Source of the DNA: Thalassoglobus neptunius
GTDB lineage: Bacteria; Planctomycetota; Planctomycetia; Planctomycetales; Planctomycetaceae
Length of the DNA: 64,000 nucleotides
NCBI RefSeq assembly: GCF_007859735.1
Contig: NZ_SIHI01000001.1
Coordinates: 2,654,884 to 2,718,883 of the forward strand
Direction: 5' to 3'
Of the stretch, positions 56,122 through 64,000 are shown one piece after another; position 1 is the first letter of the stretch, and each line of letters starts with the position of its first letter. The notes under the pieces were generated by a model that saw only the letters and a list, made by a program, of their open reading frames with translations, ran no database searches and was not told the origin of the DNA. The position numbers and the translations under genes were made by a program.

Positions 56122-56394
56122 AACGGGACAGCAGCGATCAGTCATTCCGACGAGAAGACCCTCGAACTGTCGAATGAGTGCATTTGCTGCACGCTGTGAG
56201 GCTCTACTGAATGAAATGAGCCGACTGGCCGTGGACGGTCGCTTCGATTACCGAGCCCGCTGATGCTTGGTGGGCTGTGACGTCGCGAAATGAGGCCACA
56301 GAATGGCAAGCTATTGGCTTGCCTGCTTACGGACGAGGAGTACCAAGCAGGTCCGATTGTTTGGACCGAGTTCGCAGATCCGTTTCAGCCTTAG
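56122..56394 (+). pseudogene. COG0523 (CobW-type) metallochaperone GTPase relic
   Basis: One frame reads NGTAAISHSDEKTLELSNECICCTL, matching in part the family's CxCC metal-binding region (CICC). A stop follows, and one base over the match continues as EALLNEMSRLAVDGRFDY. Farther on, 56305-56391 reads LLTDEEYQAGPIVWTEFADP, typical of the C-terminal end. Start, G-domain and middle are missing. In zinc-responsive operons such GTPases deliver metal to proteins. It lies on the plus strand between the pilin and tadD. The surrounding stretch 55845-56457 shows no other gene. Confidence 0.72.
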
Positions 56395-56457
56395 GACGAA
56401 TTTGCCGACGAGGAAGCGGTCGAACGGGTGAAAGCGTCCACGATTTCTCATGGATGC

Positions 56458-57294
56458 TTAATCAGCCAGTTGCCAGTTTGAAACCTCGGAACGCTCACCG
56501 GAAACCTGTCGGATGGCCGAATAGGAGTTCATTGATTCCGTCTCTAGACTAGCGATGACCTGTGCCGTTTGACGGAATTCTGGATCAAGTTCGGCGGCTC
56601 GCTGCAAGTGAGCCAATGCATCGTCCTTGTGGCCGGCTCGCGCGAGAAGCATTCCCGTGTTGTGGTGTGCCGCTGCCGTTCCAACACTTGATTCAAATTC
56701 AGCAAACGCCTCGTCCATCCTACCTTCCGCAGCAAAAACCATCGCTAGATTCAGACGCGCCTTGGGGTGACTTGGCATGGACTTCAGGCATCGCAGCAGC
56801 GTTTCCTCAGCGCGTTCGAGTTCCCCCTGTGTGTACAGGAAGTATCCGTAGTCGTTGAGTAGGTCCGCGTCATCGGGCGACTCCTGCAATGCTCGTCGAT
56901 ACTCACTGGAGGCCGCCGTCCATTGTCCCTGACGGTCGTAGAGCACGGCAAGTGGATGGGCGACCCCCTTCATTCCGGGGGCCAGTTCCCGTGCTTTCTC
57001 CAGTTGGGCAATGGCTTCGTCGTCCTGTTGTTCAGCCGCGAGATGGAGTCCGCGTTCGCGACAGGCTCGTGCCGATGTACTCTCTGCCCTCGAAAGTGTT
57101 GGAGGAGATTGTGATGCGAGCGGATCGTCCCGGCCAGGCAAGGCGCAGCCTGCGAGAGCCAGAACGCTAAAGCAAAGCGTACTCCGTAGCAACGTACCCT
57201 TAACCCGTGAAGCACGGGAGACAACGGGATTTGAGTCCGCCCAGCATTCATCGGCCAAAACAGACTTCGGTGCAGTGAAATTGAGATTTGTCAC
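56458..57294 (-). CDS. tadD: TadD-like TPR lipoprotein
   Basis: The 278-residue protein begins with a GTG placed one base after the stop of the previous gene. A lipobox (LALAGC) follows about 40 residues in. Five to six TPR units then follow, for example GLHLAAEQQDDEAIAQLEKA, YGYFLYTQGELERAEETLLR and GMLLARAGHKDDALAHLQRA. In Tad systems TadD is a TPR lipoprotein that helps the secretin or pilus pass the outer membrane. A much longer frame to 57456 overlaps the upstream gene and is rejected as start. Confidence 0.85.
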   Translation of the reverse strand: MTNLNFTAPKSVLADECWADSNPVVSRASRVKGTLLRSTLCFSVLALAGCALPGRDDPLASQSPPTLSRAESTSARACRERGLHLAAEQQDDEAIAQLEKARELAPGMKGVAHPLAVLYDRQGQWTAASSEYRRALQESPDDADLLNDYGYFLYTQGELERAEETLLRCLKSMPSHPKARLNLAMVFAAEGRMDEAFAEFESSVGTAAAHHNTGMLLARAGHKDDALAHLQRAAELDPEFRQTAQVIASLETESMNSYSAIRQVSGERSEVSNWQLAD

Positions 57295-57295
57295 G

Positions 57296-58027
57296 TTAGA
57301 AGATTCCTCCACCGCCGAACCCACTTCCACCCCCGAAGCCTCCCAGGCCACTGTTTCCATTTCCTTGGCCCCCTTGAGTGCCGTTTCCGCCGACTCCCGT
57401 CCCGTCGATGAGCTGGTTGTAGATGCGAGGCGCTTCTGCGCCGTGAACGCCAACACCTCTCACTGGAGACAACACCACGCGCTGGTCGGCATCCATCAGA
57501 CCATTCCGTTGTAACTCGGCCACAACGTTCATTCGTCGCTGCTCGTTGAGAAAAGCCGTTCTCTTGTACGCATCGTCCAACGACTCGTCCCCCTCCAGTA
57601 TGACCGGCTCGGTCTCGACAACAACGATTTTTCCATGGCCGATCAACGCAGTAGCCAGTGCGATGACATGCTCACGACCTTCAGGGCCAAGTTGCTCCTT
57701 ACCGGCAAACCACTCGTTCCGACTGATGACGTACTGCTGGTCCCTCGCGGAACAAATCAGGGCATCGTTCCAACCATTGACGTACGTCCCGAGCGGCGCA
57801 GGAACCGCGTAAGGTCCGAAGTCATCCGGTCTTCGGCAGTCATTGTTCTCGCACCAACCGCGATTCGAATCCAGCCCCGGTGGACATGCGCGGCTGTCGG
57901 TCGTGGCGCATTCCTTCTGGTGTGATTTCTGCGCTGTCTGACAACCAACGAGTGTTAGCATCAAAGATGCCACGAGAAATGGACGGAGCCTGGTTGACAC
58001 CTCCGTGTGCAAAACAACATTGTTCAT
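57296..58027 (-). CDS. OmpA-like lipoprotein in the Tad locus
   Basis: The 243-residue protein has a lipobox (LTLVGC) after a signal helix and a cysteine-containing linker. A segment reads like an OmpA peptidoglycan-binding domain (IVVVETEPVILEGDESLDD, FLNEQRRMNVVAELQRNGL), and the C-terminal tail is Gly-rich. It may anchor the secretin to the cell wall. Its ATG overlaps the cpaC stop by four bases (ATGA). It is close to the position of rcpB/tadF-type genes in other loci, but I do not assign a symbol. Confidence 0.7.
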   Translation of the reverse strand: MNNVVLHTEVSTRLRPFLVASLMLTLVGCQTAQKSHQKECATTDSRACPPGLDSNRGWCENNDCRRPDDFGPYAVPAPLGTYVNGWNDALICSARDQQYVISRNEWFAGKEQLGPEGREHVIALATALIGHGKIVVVETEPVILEGDESLDDAYKRTAFLNEQRRMNVVAELQRNGLMDADQRVVLSPVRGVGVHGAEAPRIYNQLIDGTGVGGNGTQGGQGNGNSGLGGFGGGSGFGGGGIF

Positions 58028-59973
58028 GGTGTCATCCTCAGTAACGGATCCGACGGACGTGCAACGGGAGGACAGAGTAAGCCGTTTGAGTGCCCCGGCT
58101 GACCGATGATTAGTTCCTGTTCGAGTCGGCGAAATGCTTTCATCTTGTAGATGTCGGTGCGGATCGAACTTCGATAGTCCTCGGCAACATGTCCCGTCAG
58201 ATTCCCACGCAAGAAGAATTCGACATCGTCAGGCTCGAAGTAGTCGGACCCCGGCAAGGCCAGTGGCTGGCAAGTTGCATCAACCGGATTGACCAGATAC
58301 GGCGTCACGAGCACGATGAGTTCCTGTTCGTCTTGCGATGTTCGATCCTGTGAGAACAAACGTCCCACGTACGGGATGTCGCCCACGAAGGGAACGCGAT
58401 CGGAGTCGCCTCCCAGGTTGTTCTGAATCAGTCCCGCCAATGCCAATGTCTGTCCTTCACGAAGTTCGACGACATTCGTGAATTGCCGCTCGTTCAATCC
58501 GGAGACTTCGGTGTCGCCGATCAGTGCTCCGGTTGCCTCGTCGCGTGTGCTGACGCTCGTCGCAAGTTGGAGTCGAATCCGATCATGATCTGTTACTACA
58601 GGGGTGAAGCTGAGCTGAACACCGAACGGAACGAAGCGAACCGACTGCCCCCCCACGAAGTTCACTCCTCCGACATTCTCCTCACCGTTAAGCCCGTTGT
58701 CTGGCACGGGAAATGATCCTCCGACTTGAAAGTTCGCCCGTTGTCCGTTCAGGGTCGTGAGTGTCGGTTCGGCAAGCGACTTGGCTAGCTGATGTGTCTT
58801 GAGAAAGTTGAGAATCAAATCGAAGTCGCCGCGATCCACGACAAACGTCCCGCCCGCACCGCCTGGATTCTCAAAAGCGCCTCCGGCGATTCGCATGAGC
58901 GATCCAAAGCTGGTGAAGGCAGCGGAGTCTCCGAACAGCGCAATCAGATTTGCAGACGCACGGCGAACCGCACTCCGATTCACTTCGGCGATCGTCACTT
59001 TAAGCATGACTTGATGGACGCCCGCGATTTCCAGAAGATTGACGACGCGCCCATTGATTCTCGCGCTGTTGACTCCTGATGCGGTATCTCCATCCAAAAG
59101 CCCGGTCAAGCCACCGGAGTCGATGATTGCCCCGGCATCAGCATTCCCCAGAAAAAATTCATCGGGGCTGAACGGAGAGTCCAGGCCCTCCTCTTCGGGG
59201 ATGCTCCGAGCAACGATTCGCAGAATCTGGGTAGCGTCTTCGATGCCTTTTGCTTGTCCGCGCACCACGACCTGAGAGCCGACGTAGCTGAGCCGCACTA
59301 CGCTGTTGGGGAACGCCCGGTTGATCTCGCGTTCGATTCTCGCCAACAAGACTTCAAAGCGGCGTGCGGTCTCCGGGTCTTCCTGAACGCGAACAAGGTA
59401 ACTGAGAACTTCTTGTCCTCCCGATGCTTCGGGATTCTGAAACCAGAAGTTCAGCACAGTTGAACCGAGCTGTTTTCCGTTGATCGAGTATTCGGTCTCA
59501 GTGACGTTGAGAGCATCGACAACATTCGGGTCAGCCACTTGATCACGAAACGGTGTCTGTTTGAATTGCAAGATTACTGGGCGACCGATCTGGACGTCAA
59601 GCGTGAGTTGCGGGTCGACGCGATCCACAACATATCGCGAGGCCCGCTCTTGCGCGGCTGCGTTTGGTCGAGGTGTTCCCAAGTCGGGGCGGTCAAGTCG
59701 AAGTGGACGTAAATCCGGTGATGGGAGTCGCTCCGTCGCAGAATCTCCCTGAGCCAGGACAGGCTGCGTGGGAAACTGCGGTTCCGACTCGGCGTCCGAG
59801 AACTCAGAGAAAGGCAGAAGCGTCGCCCTGCCCGGTGAATTCACACCACCGACATCCTGAGCATCAGAATGTAAAGAGAACAGAAGAACGAGACAGACCG
59901 CGACCACCACGGTGCGCTGGGAATCACCCAGTCGTCGCGCGCAACGCAGAATGCTTGATCGCTGAGAAATCAC
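58024..59973 (-). CDS. cpaC: Tad secretin (CpaC/RcpA)
   Basis: A signal segment (VVVAVCLVLLFSLHSDA) is followed by the pilus-formation N-terminal domain (DVQIGRPVILQFKQTPFRDQ). A BON-like domain comes next (SVVRLSYVGSQVVVRGQAKG), then the secretin channel domain. The latter has VELREGQTLALAGLIQNN, VPFVGDIPYVGRLFS and ELIVLVTPYLV. The protein forms the outer-membrane pore for the Flp pilus. The start is a GTG at 59973 with a G-rich ribosome site. The open frame reaches 60492, but the extra part has no protein character. Length is about 649, including a C-terminal tail of roughly 80 residues. Confidence 0.9.
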   Translation of the reverse strand: MISQRSSILRCARRLGDSQRTVVVAVCLVLLFSLHSDAQDVGGVNSPGRATLLPFSEFSDAESEPQFPTQPVLAQGDSATERLPSPDLRPLRLDRPDLGTPRPNAAAQERASRYVVDRVDPQLTLDVQIGRPVILQFKQTPFRDQVADPNVVDALNVTETEYSINGKQLGSTVLNFWFQNPEASGGQEVLSYLVRVQEDPETARRFEVLLARIEREINRAFPNSVVRLSYVGSQVVVRGQAKGIEDATQILRIVARSIPEEEGLDSPFSPDEFFLGNADAGAIIDSGGLTGLLDGDTASGVNSARINGRVVNLLEIAGVHQVMLKVTIAEVNRSAVRRASANLIALFGDSAAFTSFGSLMRIAGGAFENPGGAGGTFVVDRGDFDLILNFLKTHQLAKSLAEPTLTTLNGQRANFQVGGSFPVPDNGLNGEENVGGVNFVGGQSVRFVPFGVQLSFTPVVTDHDRIRLQLATSVSTRDEATGALIGDTEVSGLNERQFTNVVELREGQTLALAGLIQNNLGGDSDRVPFVGDIPYVGRLFSQDRTSQDEQELIVLVTPYLVNPVDATCQPLALPGSDYFEPDDVEFFLRGNLTGHVAEDYRSSIRTDIYKMKAFRRLEQELIIGQPGHSNGLLCPPVARPSDPLLRMTP

Positions 59974-60130
59974 CGCCGTCCCCCCAATTTCAACAAGATC
60001 GTTCCCCTGTGAAGGGAAACGGAACACTGAGAGAGTTATCGGCTGTAGTGGTTGTAGGACTTGTGCAAAATGCTCCACATGCAGTTGAACTGCAAAAAGA
60101 CGCAAGTCGTTCTCAGGAAATAGGTTGCTG

Positions 60131-60526
60131 CTATTTGAATGGGGTGACTGACGTGTTGATGCCTGAATCGTCTCGAATCCGCAGGGTCTCTCCGGGTTCT
60201 GCAAGTCGTGCTCCAACAGGGAGTTCCAACGCTGCCGCGGCATCTTTCTTGCCCGCAACAGCGACGGTCCACGGTCTGACATTTTCCCGAGACTCAACGA
60301 CTTTTCCGTCGCGATCCAGAAAGAGCAGGTTGATCGGAAATCGCATCCAGAACATATGGATCGACGAAGACGGATACAGCAGCAGCCCCATTGCTTCGGG
60401 CAGTTCCCGTTGAAACTGGAGTCCTCGGAATCGACTCCACCAGGTGTCCGCAATGAAGAGCTTTTCGACCAGAACCTCCCCGGTCGATTCAATAATCAAC
60501 TGCCCGACGAAACGACCTGTCATCAT
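60131..60526 (-). CDS. DUF192 family protein
   Basis: This 131-residue protein matches DUF192: [20 protein letters not shown], then [20 protein letters not shown], and [18 protein letters not shown]. The start ATG overlaps the tadC stop as ATGA. The family is small, often secreted and of unknown function, but in planctomycetes it occurs within Tad loci. No signal peptide is evident here. A 157-base gap follows before cpaC. Confidence 0.85.
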   Translation of the reverse strand: MMTGRFVGQLIIESTGEVLVEKLFIADTWWSRFRGLQFQRELPEAMGLLLYPSSSIHMFWMRFPINLLFLDRDGKVVESRENVRPWTVAVAGKKDAAAALELPVGARLAEPGETLRIRDDSGINTSVTPFK

Positions 60527-61446
60527 CGAAATGCTCCCTGTAAGAACGAATCGAGAACCTGAACGATCTGAAACACGACCGGCCCCAGAGCTGCCGTCAT
60601 GATCCCCGGCAGAAAGCAGACAATGAGTGGAAACAAGAGTTTGACGGGAACGGCCATCGCAAGGGCCAAAGCCCGTTCGCGGCGTCGCATCCGTAGATCG
60701 TCCGCCTGCACCCGCAGCGTTTGTGCGAGACTCGATCCGACTTGCTCGGCATGAATGACAGCTGAGACAAAGATCGAGAACCACGGTACATCGACACGCT
60801 TCATCAAACGCCGCAGTGCCTCCACTCGCGGACGCCCCGCCAGCATGTCGATCTGAAACAGTTGGAGATCCTCCGACAGTGGTCGACGCGATGGCTGCGT
60901 TTCGAGAAACCGATCGAGTGCCGAGTCGAATCCAAATCCCGCTTCGGCCAGCGTGGCGAGCAGGTCGAGCGTGATAGGAAGATCCTGTTCCACTTCTCGA
61001 ACACGTCGCCTGCGGCGTGCCCGCACAACGATCGCTGGTAGAAAACCCAGTAGCAGTCCGGCCAGCCAGGGGCTGGCCCAGATCAGCGGCAGAAAGACCT
61101 CGCCGACTCCACCTGGCACACTGGATGCCAGTCCACTCGCCAGATCCACCAACTCGGCCCAGTATATGGAGGCAATGAATGCTGCCCCAACCAACAGGCC
61201 AAGGAGGGAAAGTACAAGGAACGTCGGCGTCGCCGACTTCGACCGAAACCCGGCTCGAAAAAGCCACCACCCCAGCTTGCTTCGCGTCGCATCCGATTGG
61301 AGTTGTTGCCCTGCTTCCTGCTCATTGAGCGGCTCCAGTCGTCGTTGCGTCAATCGCCGACGATGCAGCGTTTGCCAGACCCAGACCGCCACACCGGCAA
61401 TTGTGATCCACAATGCAAACAGCAATGCAACCAGCGTTGATGACAT
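60523..61446 (-). CDS. tadC: Type II secretion F-domain protein TadC
   Basis: The 307-residue inner-membrane protein starts with a helix ([20 protein letters not shown]). It has two more hydrophobic blocks before the T2SSF domain, with [20 protein letters not shown] and [20 protein letters not shown], and ends with a helix and [16 protein letters not shown]. With TadB it forms the platform on which the CpaF ATPase acts. The ATG at 61446 is preferred since the frame's upstream part is not protein-like. It follows tadB by about 25 bases. Confidence 0.9.
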   Translation of the reverse strand: MSSTLVALLFALWITIAGVAVWVWQTLHRRRLTQRRLEPLNEQEAGQQLQSDATRSKLGWWLFRAGFRSKSATPTFLVLSLLGLLVGAAFIASIYWAELVDLASGLASSVPGGVGEVFLPLIWASPWLAGLLLGFLPAIVVRARRRRRVREVEQDLPITLDLLATLAEAGFGFDSALDRFLETQPSRRPLSEDLQLFQIDMLAGRPRVEALRRLMKRVDVPWFSIFVSAVIHAEQVGSSLAQTLRVQADDLRMRRRERALALAMAVPVKLLFPLIVCFLPGIMTAALGPVVFQIVQVLDSFLQGAFR

Positions 61447-61472
61447 GGAAAGGAACCGTCGGCAAACTTCGA

Positions 61473-62339
61473 TCAGAATTGCGGGCGACTGAGACGAGAA
61501 ATCCAAATGATGCCCACAGCCTGCAAGACAATTGCCGTTGCCACCATTCCCTGGCCGACGAACGACTGCAGATAGTCGGCCATCCGGTCCGGATCGTTCC
61601 GCCACATCATTGCGGCGATAAAGTAGGTCACACCGATTACCGAAACCACGGACAGGCGAGCTTGTGTGGTCATGGCGTGCATGCGATTCGACAGTTCGAG
61701 TCGATCCCGAATCGTCCGGCCGACGTTCGCCAGTGTCAGGGCGAGTCGGCCTCCCACAGTCCAGTTGACAGCCAATGTCTGCGAGAACAATCGCACCGTC
61801 TCCAACGGCACCCGCTGACTCAGTTCGCCCAGCACTTCAATAGGATCGTCTCCGAATCGAATCCTTCCCACCACCTCCTGCAATTCGAGTTTCCAGGGTG
61901 GTCCGGTATTTTCCATCGCGGATTCCAGTGCGCCTTGCAGACTGGACCCGGACTTCACAGCCGCAACCATCATGTCAATCGAATCGGCGAGTTGCTGTTC
62001 CGCCTTCTGTAGTCGCCGCATTGCCCACCACTCTTCAACCTGCCAGGAGATCAGCGCAGTGAGCACCCCAAGAGCGACACAATACGCCAACGGCCAGCGA
62101 AGTCCAAAGTAGAGAACCCCGGTGATCACAACCCCAGCCAGTATGGCCAGCCAGCGATACCGCCGGGTGAGCGAGTTGGAAACAATAACTTCGGAAGCGT
62201 CTCTGCCCATGTCCTGTTCGCGGACAGAATCCAGGAGTCGCCTTCGCGAAGTCTCAGCCATCCGCCCCCGTTCGATAGCAATCACAATTGCGGCGAAGCC
62301 AACGAGAATCAAGATGGCGGCGAACGCAGCACCTAACAC
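61473..62339 (-). CDS. tadB: Type II secretion F-domain protein TadB
   Basis: This 288-residue inner-membrane platform protein has an N-terminal helix (VLGAAFAAILILVGFAAIVI) and a central pair of helices. The T2SSF domain contains DSIDMMVAAVKSGSSLQGAL and VNWTVGGRLALTLANVGRTI. A GTG at 62339, two bases past the cpaF stop, is the best start. The longer frame overlaps cpaF and has no membrane character. It partners TadC. Confidence 0.9.
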   Translation of the reverse strand: MLGAAFAAILILVGFAAIVIAIERGRMAETSRRRLLDSVREQDMGRDASEVIVSNSLTRRYRWLAILAGVVITGVLYFGLRWPLAYCVALGVLTALISWQVEEWWAMRRLQKAEQQLADSIDMMVAAVKSGSSLQGALESAMENTGPPWKLELQEVVGRIRFGDDPIEVLGELSQRVPLETVRLFSQTLAVNWTVGGRLALTLANVGRTIRDRLELSNRMHAMTTQARLSVVSVIGVTYFIAAMMWRNDPDRMADYLQSFVGQGMVATAIVLQAVGIIWISRLSRPQF

Positions 62340-62341
62340 GG

Positions 62342-63757
62342 CTACACTCTCCCATCGGATGGCTTGCGGAACATCTCGAACGAAACGTCCCAATCCCGTT
62401 CGCGAAGTTCGTGCATGCAACGGGGAACGATCCCCGTCGCGACAAATCGTCCTTCAATTTGTCGCCCCTGTCGACCGGTCTGCTGGAACGCAAAGATGTC
62501 CTGCAATTGGGGTGTTGATTCTTCAAGTCCGGTCAGTTCCGAGATGCGATCCACGCGGCGGACACCATCATCGAAGCGGCGGACGAACACGATGATGTCA
62601 ATCGCGGCAGCAATCTGTTCGCGAATCGCCCGCGATGGGAGATCGAGCCCCGCCATCAGCACCATCGTTTCCAATCGGGAGATCGCGTCGCGCGGGCTGT
62701 TGGCGTGAACGGTCGTCAAACTGCCGTCGTGGCCCGTGTTCATCGCCTGCAACATGTCGAGCGCTTCGCCACTACGTACTTCTCCCACGATTATGCGATC
62801 GGGACGCATACGCAGCGAGTTGATGACCAGATCCCGTGCCGAGATCACCCCCTGCCCTTCCAGATTGCTGTGTCGAGTCTCTTTGCGAATCACATGTTCC
62901 TGATCGAGAATCAGTTCGGCGGCATCCTCGATCGTGACGATTCGTTCGTCATCCGGGATAACCTCGCAGATCGCTCCCAGGAAAGTTGATTTCCCTGCTC
63001 CTGTACCACCCGCCACGATAACATTACGACGTGTCCGGACGGCCAGTTCCAGAAACTGCATCATCTCTGGGGAGAACATCTTCAGTCGCAGGAGATCATC
63101 GCGACGGAGGCGTTTGCGACCAAAGCGGCGAATCGACAACGTTGGGCCATCAATGGTGACTGGCGGAAGCGTGGCATTGACTCGACTTCCATCAGGAAGT
63201 CGAGCGTCGACCATCGGGGATGACTCATCGATCCGACGACCAACGCGAGCCGCGATTCGCTGAATGATGCGAATCAGGTGGTCAGTATCACGGAATCGGA
63301 CGTCCGTCTTTTCCAGCCGGCCGAATCGCTCGATGTAAACCTTGTCGTATCGATTGACCAAGACATCCGTCACTGCAGGGTCGGCCATCAGTGATGCCAG
63401 TGGACCCACGCCGAGCGTTTCCTCCTTGAGATCATCGACAATGCGCCCACGTTCCTCTTCATTGAGCGGGATGTCTTCCTGATCCAGAATGCGGGCGACA
63501 AACGTTTCGACGTGAGCGGCCAGTGATTCTTCACTGTCGCCGAAAAGGTCGTCGGCATTCAATTCGTCCAGAAGTCGCTCGTGCAAACGCCCCTTGACGA
63601 CCGAATAGTCTGCTCGGCTTGAAATCGGACGTTCAGGTGCTCGCGTGTTCTCCGAGTGAGACGTCCGTTTGCTCACTCGATCCATTGGAACAGAAAACGT
63701 TGTGCGTCCCAGTCGCTCGCGCACACGATCAATACTCTCGGGGGTCTGATCACTCAT
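62342..63757 (-). CDS. cpaF: Tad pilus assembly ATPase (CpaF/TadA)
   Basis: The 471-residue GspE-family ATPase powers Flp pilus assembly. Walker A is GGTGAGKST, the Asp box has RIVTIEDAAELILDQEHVIR, and the His box has GHDGSLTTVHANSPRDAISR. The CpaF-type N-terminal domain has LASLMADPAVTDVLVNRYDK. The ATG at 63757 lies inside the end of the upstream cpaE gene (eight-base overlap). A longer frame to 63964 is in reality that gene's sequence out of frame. It is followed directly by tadB. Confidence 0.94.
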   Translation of the reverse strand: MSDQTPESIDRVRERLGRTTFSVPMDRVSKRTSHSENTRAPERPISSRADYSVVKGRLHERLLDELNADDLFGDSEESLAAHVETFVARILDQEDIPLNEEERGRIVDDLKEETLGVGPLASLMADPAVTDVLVNRYDKVYIERFGRLEKTDVRFRDTDHLIRIIQRIAARVGRRIDESSPMVDARLPDGSRVNATLPPVTIDGPTLSIRRFGRKRLRRDDLLRLKMFSPEMMQFLELAVRTRRNVIVAGGTGAGKSTFLGAICEVIPDDERIVTIEDAAELILDQEHVIRKETRHSNLEGQGVISARDLVINSLRMRPDRIIVGEVRSGEALDMLQAMNTGHDGSLTTVHANSPRDAISRLETMVLMAGLDLPSRAIREQIAAAIDIIVFVRRFDDGVRRVDRISELTGLEESTPQLQDIFAFQQTGRQGRQIEGRFVATGIVPRCMHELRERDWDVSFEMFRKPSDGRV

Positions 63758-63998
63758 CTGAAAACTCCGCTTCAGCCTGAGTGTCGACGATTCCGTTTGA
63801 TCGGCCGTTGGACTCGGCGTGACTACCTTGCCCTTGTCGTTCTTCAATCTCTCGAACAATCCCCTTGAGACCTTTTTCCACTCCTGACCAGCGACTTCGC
63901 GACAACGCAAACGGTCGTCCCAGGTTGGCGGCTGTGATTGCTCGTTTGTCGAATGGCAGGACATGGTCGACGGAATGTTGGAGCGTGTGTCGAATGTC
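63750..63998 (-). CDS. cpaE: CpaE/MinD-like pilus protein, C-terminal end only
   Basis: The last 82 residues of a gene entering from the right edge can be read in the frame ending with TGA at 63750-63752. They include VLPFDKRAITAANLGRPFAL, which matches the end of the CpaE/TadZ ATPase domain, then KGLKGIVREIEERQGQ and a polar tail. CpaE/TadZ positions the Tad machine in the cell. It overlaps the cpaF start by eight bases, so the two are coupled. The rest lies beyond the window. Confidence 0.8.
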   Translation of the reverse strand, partial: DIRHTLQHSVDHVLPFDKRAITAANLGRPFALSRSRWSGVEKGLKGIVREIEERQGQGSHAESNGRSNGIVDTQAEAEFSDE

Positions 63999-64000
63999 GT

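Noticed and set aside
57295-57456. Longer N-terminus for the TadD-like lipoprotein
   Set aside because: It overlaps the upstream OmpA-like gene out of frame, and the GTG one base after that gene's stop fits better.
59974-60492. N-terminal extension of the secretin to 60492
   Set aside because: The extra part overlaps the DUF192 gene and is not protein-like, while the GTG at 59973 has a ribosome site and precedes the signal segment.
60527-61270. Long upstream extension of the DUF192 frame
   Set aside because: It is the tadC sequence read out of frame. The ATGA overlap at 60526 gives a clean start.

Overview
The window looks like a piece of a planctomycete chromosome (order Planctomycetales, moderate GC). 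I infer this from family content, not from a marker gene. It holds DUF1559 prepilin-like proteins, a DUF1501 protein, a sugar isomerase fused to DUF1080, tandem imidazolonepropionase-type amidohydrolases, a squalene-cyclase-repeat protein and a Tad pilus locus with a DUF192 gene inside it. All of these are typical of that phylum.

Region 1 (1-44.2 kb) is mostly ordinary core chromosome. From left to right it carries a TPR protein and a DUF2089 protein, a CPBP protease with a CBM9-like protein, and a thioredoxin-NHL protein. Next come a frameshifted GT39 mannosyltransferase, moaC, a polyprenyl synthase, a tungsten-type aldehyde ferredoxin oxidoreductase, purN, and a DUF1559 protein. These are followed by a GT2, map, an rlmB-like methyltransferase, ruvC, a glutamate decarboxylase, the isomerase-DUF1080 fusion, an ExeA-like ATPase, DUF1501, two amidohydrolases, an ABC-F protein and a large hybrid histidine kinase. 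After an IS5 relic come a beta-propeller protein, tRNA-Leu(CAG), a cyclase-repeat protein, an NGN-repeat propeller, a second PLP decarboxylase, a STAS protein and a GNAT.

Region 2 (44.3-49.2 kb) is a decayed segment. It contains a DUF1559 gene with its 5' end cut off at a sharp junction, an orphan DUF1214 tail, and a DUF1254/DUF1214 gene broken by one in-frame TAG. It also has two tRNA relics (one is a well kept tRNA-Pro 3' half), short tandem repeats and the C-terminal end of a tyrosine recombinase. I read this as the scar of an integrative element at a tRNA-Pro gene.

Region 3 (49.3-64 kb) is a Tad/Flp pilus locus on the minus strand. In transcription order it has cpaE (cut by the window end), cpaF, tadB, tadC, DUF192, the cpaC secretin, an OmpA-like lipoprotein, tadD, a Flp pilin, and then tadE and tadG. 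The first eight genes are tightly packed with overlapping stops and starts. Within the locus, between the pilin and tadE, sits a metal-handling module: a NicO-family transporter, an SmtB-like ArsR repressor with a complete alpha-5 metal site, and a His-rich two-repeat protein. Between the pilin and tadD lies the relic of a COG0523 (CobW-type) metallochaperone GTPase, probably once part of the same module. No prepilin peptidase or CpaB is visible, so they may lie past the right edge.

The observations most worth a second look are the metal module inside the pilus locus, the tRNA-Pro/integrase scar beside it, the TAG-interrupted DUF1254 gene, and the GT39 frameshift at a G6A4 run. No CRISPR array, rRNA or intact transposon was seen.
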